A stretch of 37,325 nt of DNA from Romboutsia maritimum (GTDB lineage Bacteria; Bacillota; Clostridia; Peptostreptococcales; Peptostreptococcaceae), in assembly GCF_002251085.2 (NCBI RefSeq), contig NZ_NOJZ02000025.1, forward strand, positions 1 to 37,325, read 5' to 3'. Shown in pieces: positions 25,911-33,453 of this stretch (within the stretch, counting starts at the first letter, position 1; every line of letters starts with the position of its first letter). The translations under genes and the position numbers were made by a program. Under the pieces are notes generated by a model. That model did no database searches, had not been told where the DNA came from, and saw nothing but the letters and a program-made list of their open reading frames with translations.

Positions 25911-28052
25911 ATGAATATTAATGAAATGTTAAAAAAAGAATTCAATCTTAGAGATGAACAAATAAATAATACTATAAAGCTTATAGATGATGGAAATACA
26001 ATTCCTTTTATCGCTAGATATAGAAAAGAAATGACAGGAGAAATGAGTGATGTTATTTTAAGACAATTCTATGATAAATTAGTATATTTAAGAAACTTAC
26101 AAAGTAGAAAAGATGATGTATTAAGGATAATAGAAGAACAAGGCAAACTTACTGAAGAAATAAAAATTAGTGTAAATAAAGCAAAAACTCTTCAAGAAGT
26201 AGAAGATATATATGCTCCATTTAAACAAAAGAAAAGAACAAGAGCAACTATAGCAAAAGAAAAAGGATTAGAACCATTAGCATTAAAAATTCTAAATGAA
26301 AATATAGATAATTTAGAAATAGAGGCTAAAGATTATATAAATGAAGAAAAAGAAGTTAACTCTATAGACGATGTATTAAAAGGTACAAAAGATATAATAG
26401 CGGAGATTATTTCAGATGATGCTAAAATAAGAAAGTACATAAGAGACATTGCATTAAAAGAAGGTATGTTAATCACTAAGAATACAACTGAAGAAAAATC
26501 TGTATATGATATGTATTACGATTATAGTGAATGTGTAAAAAACATAGCTCCTCATAGGGTTTTGGCTATAAATAGAGGAGAAAAAGAAGATTTCCTAAAA
26601 GTTAAGTTAGAAATTAATACTGATAAAGTATTAAATTATATAATAGATAAATATTTGAGTAAAGAAAATTTAAAAAATAAAGAAGAAATAATTTCATCAA
26701 TAGAAGATTCTTATAAAAGACTAATTTTTCCATCAATAGAGAGAGAAGTTAGAAATCACTTAACAGAAATAGCTCAGGAGAGAGCAATAAGTGTATTTGG
26801 TAAAAATATAAAAAGTTTATTACTGCAACCACCAGTAAAAGATAAAGTTGTAATGGGGTTTGACCCTGCGTTTAGAACTGGATGTAAAATTGCAGTAGTA
26901 GATAAAAATGGAAAATTACTTGAAACTACAACAGTGTATCCTACAGAACCACAAAATAATGTAGAGGGTGCTAAGAAAACTCTAAAAGAATTAATACAAA
27001 AATATGGAGTTAATATTATAGCTATAGGAAATGGAACAGCATCAAGAGAATCTGAAAAATTTGTATCTGATATGATAAAAGAAATAGATACACAAGTACA
27101 GTATGTAATAGTAAGTGAAGCTGGAGCATCTGTTTATTCAGCATCAGAACTTGCAACTGAAGAACATCCGGATATAAATGTTTCATTAAGAGGAGCGATA
27201 TCAATAGGAAGAAGATTACAAGATCCTTTAGCAGAACTTGTAAAAATAGAACCTAAAAGTATAGGTGTGGGTCAATATCAGCATGATTTAAATAAGAAGA
27301 GATTAGAAGAAGTTTTAGATGGAGTTGTAGAGGATTCAGTTAATAGCGTTGGACTAGATTTAAATACAGCATCATATTCTTTATTAGAGCATATTGCAGG
27401 TGTTAGTAAGAGTATAGCAAAAAATATAATTACATTTAGAGAAGAAAATGGTGATTTTACATCAAGAGCGCAACTTAAAAAAGTTAAAAAATTAGGGCCT
27501 AAAGCATTTACTCAATGTGCAGGATTTATGAGAATATTAGATGCTAAAAATCCGTTAGATAATACAGGTGTCCATCCAGAAAGTTACGATATATGCAAAA
27601 AAATGTTAGAGATGATAGGATACTCATTAGATGATGTAAAAAATAAAAATATCAATGACATAGATGAAAGACTAAGTAAAATAGGCTTGAAAAATTTAAG
27701 TCAAAACCTAGAAGTTGGAGAAGTAACATTAAAAGATATTATAGATGAAATTAAAAAGCCAGGAAGAGATCCAAGAGAAGGAGGTATAAAGCCTATACTC
27801 AGAACGGATGTATTAAAAATAGAAGATATACAAGAAGGAATGATATTAAAAGGAACGGTAAGAAATGTAGTAGATTTTGGAGCATTTGTAGATATTGGAA
27901 TAAAGAATGATGGTTTAGTTCATAAATCTCAAATGAGTAATGTATTTGTAAAAGATCCTATGAATATAGTTACAGTAGGAGATGTAGTAGATGTAAAAGT
28001 AATAGGAATAGATTTAAATAAGCAAAGAGTATCTTTATCTATGAAGATATAA
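25911..28052 (+). CDS. tex: Tex family RNA-binding transcription accessory protein
   Basis: 713 residues, full length. N-terminal helical region with FIARYRKEMTG (near residue 29), YqgF/RNase H-like domain around residues 310-430 (MGFDPAFRTGCKIAVVD), tandem helix-hairpin-helix region (LEHIAGVSKSIAKNI; LKKVKKLGPKAFTQCAGF), and a C-terminal S1 RNA-binding domain from about residue 642 (GTVRNVVDFGAFVDIGI). Family role: a nucleic-acid-binding protein associated with the transcription machinery; the exact activity is not settled. An AGAGG ribosome site precedes the ATG. The next gene follows by 30 bp without a terminator, so the two may be cotranscribed. Confidence 0.93.
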   Translation: MNINEMLKKEFNLRDEQINNTIKLIDDGNTIPFIARYRKEMTGEMSDVILRQFYDKLVYLRNLQSRKDDVLRIIEEQGKLTEEIKISVNKAKTLQEVEDIYAPFKQKKRTRATIAKEKGLEPLALKILNENIDNLEIEAKDYINEEKEVNSIDDVLKGTKDIIAEIISDDAKIRKYIRDIALKEGMLITKNTTEEKSVYDMYYDYSECVKNIAPHRVLAINRGEKEDFLKVKLEINTDKVLNYIIDKYLSKENLKNKEEIISSIEDSYKRLIFPSIEREVRNHLTEIAQERAISVFGKNIKSLLLQPPVKDKVVMGFDPAFRTGCKIAVVDKNGKLLETTTVYPTEPQNNVEGAKKTLKELIQKYGVNIIAIGNGTASRESEKFVSDMIKEIDTQVQYVIVSEAGASVYSASELATEEHPDINVSLRGAISIGRRLQDPLAELVKIEPKSIGVGQYQHDLNKKRLEEVLDGVVEDSVNSVGLDLNTASYSLLEHIAGVSKSIAKNIITFREENGDFTSRAQLKKVKKLGPKAFTQCAGFMRILDAKNPLDNTGVHPESYDICKKMLEMIGYSLDDVKNKNINDIDERLSKIGLKNLSQNLEVGEVTLKDIIDEIKKPGRDPREGGIKPILRTDVLKIEDIQEGMILKGTVRNVVDFGAFVDIGIKNDGLVHKSQMSNVFVKDPMNIVTVGDVVDVKVIGIDLNKQRVSLSMKI

Positions 28053-28082
28053 TATACGATATATATACGAGGAGGAGATTAG

Positions 28083-29246
28083 ATGATATTTATAAAAAAT
28101 GGAACTATAAATACAATAACTAACGGAATTATTGAAGGGAACATACTTATAAAAAATGGAAAGATAGTAGAAATAGGACAGGATATAGTACAGCCATTAG
28201 ATGCAACGGTTATAGATGCTAGTGAGAAATTAGTATTTCCAGGTTTTATAGATGCGCACACTCATTTAGGACTTTGGGAAGATGGAATGGGATTTGAAGG
28301 TGCTGATGGAAATGAAGAAACAGATCCTATAACTCCTCAATTAAATCCAATAGATGGAATAAATCCTATGGATAGAACTTTTGAGGAAGCGGTAGCAGGT
28401 GGAATAACATCAGTATGTACTACTCCTGGGAGTGCGAATGTAATGGGAGGACAATGTATAGCTATAAAAACATTTGGAAGAAGAATAGATAAAATGGTTA
28501 TAAAAAATCCTGTTGCCTCAAAAATAGCATTTGGAGAAAATCCAAAAAGCTGTTATGGAAGAGATGAAAAAACTCCTCAAACTAGAATGGCAATAGCTTC
28601 TTTACTTAGAGAAAATTTAAAAAAAGCTGAAGAATACTTAGAAGAAATAGAGTTATACGAAGAGCATGAGGATCATGACAAGCCAGAATATGATATAAGA
28701 ATGGAAAGTTTAGTTCCTGTGTTAAAAGGAGAAATACCATTTAAAGTACATGCTCACAGAGCAGATGATATGTTTACAGCAATAAGAATAGCAAAAGAAT
28801 TTAATTTAAATCTTACTTTAGACCATTGTACAGAAGGACATCTTATAGTAGATGAATTAGTAGAAGAAGGATATCCTGTAATAGTAGGGCCATCTCTTTC
28901 TGAAAGATCTAAAATAGAACTAAGAAATTTAACATTTGATACTGCTGGAGTTTTATCTAATGCAGGAATGAATGTATCTTTAATGACAGACCATCCTGTA
29001 ATACCAGTACAATATCTTCCAGTATGTGCAGGTATAGCAGTTAAACATGGTATGAAAAAAGAAAAGGCATTAGAGGCAATAACAATAAATCCTGCGAAAA
29101 CTTTAGGAATTGATGATAGAGTAGGATCGATAGAAATAGGAAAAGATGCAGATATAGTAATCTGGGATGAGTCCCCTTTAAAAGTTGAAAGTAATGTACT
29201 ATTTACAATAATAGATGGAAAAATAGTATACACAAAAACAAAATAA
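28083..29246 (+). CDS. Metal-dependent amidohydrolase, substrate unknown
   Basis: 387 residues, amidohydrolase superfamily. An N-terminal beta domain precedes FPGFIDAHTHLG, whose His59 and His61 are the first metal ligands. KVHAHRADD near residue 222 (His223, His225) and LDHCTEGH near 245 supply further ligands, and MTDHPVIP near residue 302 carries the catalytic Asp. The C-terminal NPAKTLGIDDRVGSIEIGKD is the standard return to the beta domain. It resembles imidazolonepropionase/prolidase-like members, but no substrate can be assigned. Ribosome site GGAGGAGA. A very AT-rich imperfect inverted repeat after the gene (about 29243-29281) may end the transcript. Confidence 0.85.
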   Translation: MIFIKNGTINTITNGIIEGNILIKNGKIVEIGQDIVQPLDATVIDASEKLVFPGFIDAHTHLGLWEDGMGFEGADGNEETDPITPQLNPIDGINPMDRTFEEAVAGGITSVCTTPGSANVMGGQCIAIKTFGRRIDKMVIKNPVASKIAFGENPKSCYGRDEKTPQTRMAIASLLRENLKKAEEYLEEIELYEEHEDHDKPEYDIRMESLVPVLKGEIPFKVHAHRADDMFTAIRIAKEFNLNLTLDHCTEGHLIVDELVEEGYPVIVGPSLSERSKIELRNLTFDTAGVLSNAGMNVSLMTDHPVIPVQYLPVCAGIAVKHGMKKEKALEAITINPAKTLGIDDRVGSIEIGKDADIVIWDESPLKVESNVLFTIIDGKIVYTKTK

Positions 29247-29294
29247 AATATAAATAAATTAAATCATATAATTTATATTTTACATTAATTACAG

Positions 29295-29330
29295 TTGACG
29301 TAATGGAACTAATTGATTATCCTATATAAT
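29295..29330 (+). promoter_or_regulatory. Candidate promoter of the FMN riboswitch leader
   Basis: TTGACG at 29295-29300 with TATCCT at 29318-29323 (17-base spacer); a better TATAAT at 29325-29330 lies 7 bases further but lacks a well-spaced -35. Confidence 0.45.
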
Positions 29331-29354
29331 ATAGGAAAATTAAATAGCTGTTGA

Positions 29355-29470
29355 AGATCTTCGGGGCAGGGTGAAATTCCCTACCGGCGGTATAGCCCGC
29401 GAGCTACTTATTTGTAGCATGACTTGGTGAAATTCCAAGGCCGACAGTAAAGTCTGGATGAGAGAAGAGA
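29355..29470 (+). ncRNA. FMN riboswitch (RFN element)
   Basis: Contains the RFN consensus blocks in order: TCTTCGGGGCAGGGTGAAAT (from 29358), TCCCTACCGGCGGT, AGCCCGCGAGC, GGTGAAATTCC (from 29426), CCGACAGTAAAGTCTGGATG and GAGAAGA closing P1 with TCTTC. It lies before a riboflavin transporter and is followed by a terminator at 29540-29576, so FMN binding most likely ends transcription before ribU. Confidence 0.97.
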
Positions 29471-29539
29471 GTTATACACTATTACTAAGTTTTTATTAAT
29501 ATGTGTACTTTAGTTTATCGAAACTATATCCATAAATTA

Positions 29540-29576
29540 AGCTCGAAGATGAAGTCTTCGAGCTATTTTTATTTTT
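29540..29576 (+). terminator. Terminator of the FMN riboswitch expression platform
   Basis: A 10-bp perfect stem, AGCTCGAAGA (29540-29549) with TCTTCGAGCT (29555-29564), then T-rich ATTTTTATTTTT. Placed between aptamer and ribU ribosome site. Confidence 0.9.
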
Positions 29577-29606
29577 CCAATATATATAAATTGGGAGGTA
29601 ATATTT

Positions 29607-30212
29607 ATGCAAGAAGCAGTAAAAAGAAACAAAGGTATGTCAACAAAAAATTTAGTAAAGGTAGCTATTTTATCAGCTATAGCATATATGTTGATGTTTA
29701 TATCAATGCCAATTCCAGGTATATTTCCAGATTTTCTTAAAATAGATATATCAGATATACCAGCGATATTTGGTGGAATGGCAATGGGACCTATTGCAGG
29801 TTTTGTAATAGTAATAGTAAAAAATTTATTACAATTAATAACAGCTACTACAACAGGTGGAATAGGTGAATTTGCAAATATATTAATAGGTGGAACTTAT
29901 GTTTATATAATTTGTTTTGCATACAATAAAAGAAGTGATATAAAAGGAGTTATAATTGGTGGTATTATAGGAACTGTAGTTATGACTATCGTAGGATGTC
30001 TTATGAATTATTATATAATGTTACCTTTCTATGGGAATTTAATGGGATTAGATGCTATTATTAATATGGGAACCGCTTTAAATCCTAAAGTGAATGATTT
30101 ATTTACATTTGTAATATGGATGATAGCTCCATTTAATATAGTAAAAGCAATGTTAATGACTTTTGTAACATTACCTTTATATAAGAAAATGTCAAAAATA
30201 CTTATGAAGTAA
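29607..30212 (+). CDS. ribU: Riboflavin ECF transporter substrate-binding subunit
   Basis: 201 residues with about six hydrophobic segments (residues 17-38, 50-66, 70-92, 100-118, 119-142 and 168-190 approximately). The early FPDFLKIDISDIPAIFGG motif is the RibU-type S-component hallmark. It binds riboflavin in the membrane and works with a shared energising module (EcfA/A'/T) that is not encoded in this window. Ribosome site GGGAGG. Control is by the FMN riboswitch directly upstream. A terminator follows, so it is monocistronic. Confidence 0.94.
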   Translation: MQEAVKRNKGMSTKNLVKVAILSAIAYMLMFISMPIPGIFPDFLKIDISDIPAIFGGMAMGPIAGFVIVIVKNLLQLITATTTGGIGEFANILIGGTYVYIICFAYNKRSDIKGVIIGGIIGTVVMTIVGCLMNYYIMLPFYGNLMGLDAIINMGTALNPKVNDLFTFVIWMIAPFNIVKAMLMTFVTLPLYKKMSKILMK

Positions 30213-30231
30213 TTAAATAATTGAAATTATT

Positions 30232-30273
30232 AAAGGTCTATCTAAAAAATTATATTTTAAGATAGACTTTTTT
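30232..30273 (+). terminator. Intrinsic terminator after ribU
   Basis: AAAGGTCTATCT...GATAGACTTT with an A/T-rich inner stem and six T at the 3' side. Confidence 0.85.
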
Positions 30274-30347
30274 AATTGCAAATAAATAAATAATCATTTA
30301 AAAGTAAAAACAAGAAGGGTGATTTAATGTAAAAATATATGAAAATA

Positions 30348-30356
30348 TGGTAAAAT
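30348..30356 (+). promoter_or_regulatory. Extended -10 element before the LytTR operon
   Basis: TGG-TAAAAT, an extended -10 with a weak -35. Start would be about 30362-30364, only a few bases before the left arm of the large inverted repeat. Confidence 0.5.
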
Positions 30357-30368
30357 TTAAGAGTATGT

Positions 30369-30436
30369 AAATTTCTTATATTTAGTATTGATTTTGTCTA
30401 TATATAACAAAATTTTTTACTAAAGATAAGAAATTT
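30369..30436 (+). promoter_or_regulatory. 68-nt near-perfect hairpin in the LytTR operon leader
   Basis: The outer arms 30369-30387 and 30418-30436 are complementary over 19 bp with one mismatch. The inner arms ATTTTGT (30391-30397) and ACAAAAT (30407-30413) extend the stem across small symmetric gaps, leaving a 9-base loop. The 3' arm flows into a run of eight T (30434-30441), followed by the ribosome site of the regulator gene. It could be a transcription attenuator, an RNA-level switch, or a palindromic operator for the LytTR protein. Confidence 0.75.
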
Positions 30437-30459
30437 TTTTTGAGAATAGGGAGGGGTTT

Positions 30460-31170
30460 ATGCTTAAAGTTGTTATTTGTGAGGATGATTTTGTGTTTAG
30501 AGATACTTTAAATGAGTATTTAGAAGTTATACTCAAAGAGATAACTAATCAATTTGAAATTATTACGTTTAATTGTGGGGAGGATTTAGTTGAAAATTAT
30601 CCTGAAGATGTAGATATATTTTTTCTAGATATAGAAATGAACAAACTTACAGGAATGGATGTAGCTAGAAAAATTAGGGAAGTAGATGATAATTCAGAGA
30701 TAATTTTTACAACAGGAGTAATAAACTATGTTCAAGATGGATATGAGGTTAGAGCATATAGGTATTTATTAAAACCAATTCAATTTGAGCTTCTAAAAGA
30801 GCATGTAAATTCGTGTATAAAAGATATTATAAAAAGAAATGAAAATAATATAGTTATTCAAAATAAAGGGTGCATATATAAACTTAGAATAGATGAAATT
30901 ACTTTTGTTGAAGTAATAAATAAAGACATAATTATACATACTATAAATCAAAGTTATAACACAAAAACAAATATGAAAATTATAGAAAAAGAATTAATTA
31001 AATATAACTTTTATAGATGTCACAATAGTTTTTTAGTTAATATGAAATATGTTGAATATATAAAACAAAGTACTATTCTAGTTAATAGCGTAGAAATTCC
31101 AGTTAGTAGATACAGGATTAAAAAGTTTAAAACTAAGTTACTATCAGTATTGGGGGATATAATATGTTAA
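30460..31170 (+). CDS. LytTR-type response regulator (AgrA-like)
   Basis: 236 residues. Receiver domain 1-120 with acidic pocket Glu8-Asp9-Asp10, phosphoacceptor Asp57 in FFLDIEM, Thr84/85 and Lys105 (LLKP). The C-terminal LytTR DNA-binding domain (about 132-236) contains IDEITFVEV and the typical FYRCHNSFLVNMKYVEYI. It would be phosphorylated by the sensor kinase encoded next; the two genes overlap by 7 bases (kinase ATG at 31164). Ribosome site GGGAGGGG. The 5' leader is nearly filled by a long hairpin. LytTR regulators often control bacteriocins, toxins or transporters. The nearest candidate target is the ABC transporter 2.3 kb downstream; this link is inference. Confidence 0.92.
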   Translation: MLKVVICEDDFVFRDTLNEYLEVILKEITNQFEIITFNCGEDLVENYPEDVDIFFLDIEMNKLTGMDVARKIREVDDNSEIIFTTGVINYVQDGYEVRAYRYLLKPIQFELLKEHVNSCIKDIIKRNENNIVIQNKGCIYKLRIDEITFVEVINKDIIIHTINQSYNTKTNMKIIEKELIKYNFYRCHNSFLVNMKYVEYIKQSTILVNSVEIPVSRYRIKKFKTKLLSVLGDIIC

Positions 31171-32471
31171 ATAGTGATTTATTTTGGAATATAACTATAT
31201 TTATATCTACAATAATAGAATGGATAGTCTTTAAATTTGTTTTAGATGAACTTAATGAGCATAAAAAAGATAAGTTAATTATAAATACAGCAATTATTTT
31301 AAATATTATTTTAATAACATTTTTAAATATAATAAATATAAATTCTAACATTAAGCTGGCTATAGGAATAAGTATAGGTTATATATTTTATATTTATAAT
31401 TATAAAGCTACGATATTTAAGGGATTAATTATAAATTTAGTATATTGGATGATACTAGTAGGAGTAGATTTAATTAGTGTTAATATTATATTAATGATAA
31501 CCGAAATAGACAGCATTTCTGGATTATTAAAAAATAATATATTTAGATTAGAACAAATAGTTATATCTAAATTATTGATAGTATCAATTATTCCGATAGT
31601 AAAGAATTTGAAATATAATATAGAACTTAAAAAAATCGAAGCTTTTCATGTAATTATTCCAATTATAGCAAACATATTAAGTGTAGTTGTAATATTTACA
31701 TTGGAGATGGAGTCTGTAAATAAATCTTATGAACAAAAAATAACACTATTAATTGTATCAAGTATACTGATTTTATCAAATATATCATTGATAAAAATTA
31801 TAGGAAGTATAGTAAAGAGTAATACTATAAAAATGGAAAATAAGTTAATAAGAGAGAAAATGGATATACAATATCATCATTATTTAACTATGCAAGAATC
31901 TCAACTGAAAGTAAGAAAATTATATCATAATATGAATAACCATATCGTATGTATAAAAAAATTATATAAAGGCCATGATGATGCTAATATATATATAGAA
32001 AATTTAAAAAATGAATTAAACTGTTGGGAATCTGTAATTTCAACAGAAAATATGATTTTAGATATTATAGTTAATGAAAAAAAGAATATTTGCAATATAA
32101 ATAATATAGATTTTGACGTAGATATTAATTTTTCAAAATGTGAGTTCATAGATATGATAGATATTTGCAGTATATTTTCTAATATGATAGATAATGCAAT
32201 AGAAGCATGTATGAAACTCAATGACACAGAGAGGTTTATTAGGATAAAAGGAACTATTGTAAAAAGGATTTTCGTAGTAAAATGTGAAAATAGTAAGATA
32301 AATCAGATTAAATTAAGAAAAAATAAAATAATAACTGATAAAACAGATTCATTTTCACATGGACTAGGAATTAAAAGTATAAAAAGTTCTGTACAAAAAT
32401 ATGATGGAGAAGTTTCTGTAGATTTTTCAAAAGATAAATTTGTAATACAGATTTATATACCTTTAAGATGA
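31164..32471 (+). CDS. AgrC-like sensor histidine kinase (HPK10 class)
   Basis: 435 residues. About six or seven membrane segments in residues 1-215, no extracellular domain of size, then a dimerisation helix with His255 in KLYHNMNNH as the likely phospho-site, the N-box SNMIDNAIEAC (about 338-348), and the G-box HGLGIKSIKSSV near residue 410. The H-box differs from the usual FRHDYxN of AgrC by replacing the acidic residue after His with Asn, but the class is clear. The typical ligand for the class is a small peptide. No agrB or agrD-like gene is visible in the window. A GGGGGA ribosome site lies at the end of the regulator gene. Confidence 0.9.
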   Translation: MLNSDLFWNITIFISTIIEWIVFKFVLDELNEHKKDKLIINTAIILNIILITFLNIININSNIKLAIGISIGYIFYIYNYKATIFKGLIINLVYWMILVGVDLISVNIILMITEIDSISGLLKNNIFRLEQIVISKLLIVSIIPIVKNLKYNIELKKIEAFHVIIPIIANILSVVVIFTLEMESVNKSYEQKITLLIVSSILILSNISLIKIIGSIVKSNTIKMENKLIREKMDIQYHHYLTMQESQLKVRKLYHNMNNHIVCIKKLYKGHDDANIYIENLKNELNCWESVISTENMILDIIVNEKKNICNINNIDFDVDINFSKCEFIDMIDICSIFSNMIDNAIEACMKLNDTERFIRIKGTIVKRIFVVKCENSKINQIKLRKNKIITDKTDSFSHGLGIKSIKSSVQKYDGEVSVDFSKDKFVIQIYIPLR

Positions 32472-32517
32472 AAAATTACTATTTACATAATTTATTTCGT
32501 AAAAAAAAATAAAAATT

Positions 32518-32554
32518 ATAAGATGACGCTATCACTAAGCAGGGGTCATCTTAT
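32518..32554 (+). terminator. Hairpin after the sensor kinase gene
   Basis: A 10-bp perfect stem (32518-32527 with 32545-32554), 17-base loop, followed by a weak TTAAATT. It overlaps the end of the decayed IS3 fragment, so it may derive from the element. Confidence 0.5.
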
Positions 32555-32665
32555 TTAAATTCTACTGATATCTATAATTTTTATAGTAATTTATAGAATT
32601 GTCTATTCCTATTTCAAGACCATCGAAATTATTATAAGTTTTAAAATTAACCTCATACCTATTAT
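32535..32665 (-). pseudogene. Decayed IS3-family transposase C-terminus
   Basis: On the minus strand, translation gives YEVNFKTYNNF...IDNSINYYKNYRYQ, a stop codon, then NLNKMTP and a stop. This is the C-terminal end of an IS3-type OrfB (normally ending in ...YYNNxRxQWNLxKxTPxxYR), with Trp changed to TAG. No DDE active site is left. The upstream end joins an IS30-like fragment on the same strand. Confidence 0.72.
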
Positions 32666-32973
32666 TTCTTCATAATTTTGTTAAGTCCCTCCTAGTACTA
32701 TTTTTGAATAAATCCATCCATACACCCAATCATCATCTTATTATCAGACTCATAATCTAGGCGTAGCCTACTAGCTATTTATTCTGGCAACTAACTATTA
32801 GATAATACATTTTCAATATGATTTAACAACTTAGTATTTTATGATTTGCACTTAGCGCCATACTTCAGTCGTGCTTTATCGTATTTTTCATGAGGAATAA
32901 AATGACAGTTACACCTATAAAACTGCTAGTTGCACCAAAAATATTGAAAAATAAAAGATAGAATGCTATTTTT
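32665..32973 (-). pseudogene. Decayed IS30-family transposase fragment
   Basis: A single minus-strand frame reads PHEKYDKARLKYGAKCKS, stop, NTKLLNHIENVLSNS, stop, LPE, stop, IASRLRLDYESDN and further, with several stop codons. The order matches the IS30 N-terminal half, in which a ...CGAKCK... region is followed by SPEQIAGRLRLDYP. At least four in-frame stops make it non-functional. Its upstream end is one copy of a ~74-bp sequence repeated at 37.1 kb. Confidence 0.65.
32899..32973 (+). repeat. Direct repeat, copy 1 (about 75 bp)
   Basis: Shares about 74 bases with 37111-37184 at roughly 90 percent identity (about seven differences), same orientation. Includes TGACAGTTACACCTATAAA and ATTGAAAAATAAAAG. 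In copy 1 it continues into the IS30-like fragment; in copy 2 it does not. Confidence 0.85.
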
Positions 32974-33201
32974 AACATATAAGATTTAAATGAGACATAA
33001 ATAATCGAATCTTGTATATAATACTATTTTTATTAATAATAAAATATTGGATTTAATATTAATCATAGAAGAAAAGAAAATGGATTATATTTTAAATCAA
33101 TTGTATTACGGATGTGTATTAGAAAATCTAAGATATAACGCTAGTAGAGATATCTACTACATTATATAAAAAAATCATACAAACTATGGAGGTAAAATAG
33201 G
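32974..33201 (+). other. AT-rich spacer, no supported gene
   Basis: Between the IS30 fragment and the small Cys-rich ORF. It holds a TATAAT at 33017-33022 without a good -35 and a 29-codon ORF (33080-33169) with only a weak ribosome site, which I do not call a gene. Confidence 0.5.
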
Positions 33202-33381
33202 ATTAAAGAAAAAGTGGAATTAAAAGATAGGGAAGTTAATGATTATGATTCATGTCGTCATAAATGGAATGCCGATCACATAGTAGGACAACAAGATTGC
33301 AATACTGATTGTACTGTGTGTGGAAAAGATAAGTATGGTCGTAAAATACTACAGAGTGCATTTGGAACAGCTGTTAAATAA
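33202..33381 (+). CDS. Small Cys-rich ORF of 59 residues, non-standard or lost start
   Basis: An open frame follows a good ribosome site (GGAGG, 33188-33192) at 9-base spacing, but the codon at the start position is ATT (33202-33204), not ATG/GTG/TTG. The next in-frame GTG (33214) is 21 bases from the site, too far. The product contains Cys18, His20 and then Cys33, Cys37, Cys40 (C-X3-C-X2-C), a pattern that could bind zinc, and a basic C-terminal part. Stop at 33379-33381, inside a 12-bp perfect hairpin. I do not recognise the family. It may be a small protein using ATT, a gene with a mutated start, or the tail of a larger lost gene. It lies 72 bp before the ABC permease. Confidence 0.4.
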   Translation: MKEKVELKDREVNDYDSCRHKWNADHIVGQQDCNTDCTVCGKDKYGRKILQSAFGTAVK

Positions 33382-33414
33382 GCAGTCGATTATCTAACAA
33401 GGAATCGACTGCTT
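33380..33414. terminator. 12-bp perfect hairpin between the small ORF and the permease gene
   Basis: AAGCAGTCGATT (33380-33391) and AATCGACTGCTT (33403-33414), 11-base loop. It is followed by AAAAAC, so it lacks a T-run on the plus strand and may not terminate rightward transcription. It overlaps the stop codon of the small ORF. Confidence 0.55.
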
Positions 33415-33453
33415 AAAAACTATATAATCAAATTTAAAAGAAGAGGAATAATT

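Noticed and set aside
28754..29233. 159-codon minus-strand frame opposite the amidohydrolase
   Set aside because: Antisense shadow of a well-conserved gene, no recognisable family or start signal.
29501..29740. 79-codon frame across the FMN riboswitch terminator and the start of ribU
   Set aside because: It runs through the terminator hairpin and overlaps ribU in another frame; Tyr/Ser-rich and unlike a protein.
33080..33169. 29-residue ORF before the Cys-rich ORF, considered as a signal-peptide gene for the AgrC-like kinase
   Set aside because: Weak ribosome site, no leader or AgrD-like pattern, and it sits in IS debris.
33423..33428. TATAAT as a firm promoter for the permease gene
   Set aside because: No acceptable -35 at 16-18 bases; in this AT-rich DNA a lone TATAAT is common.
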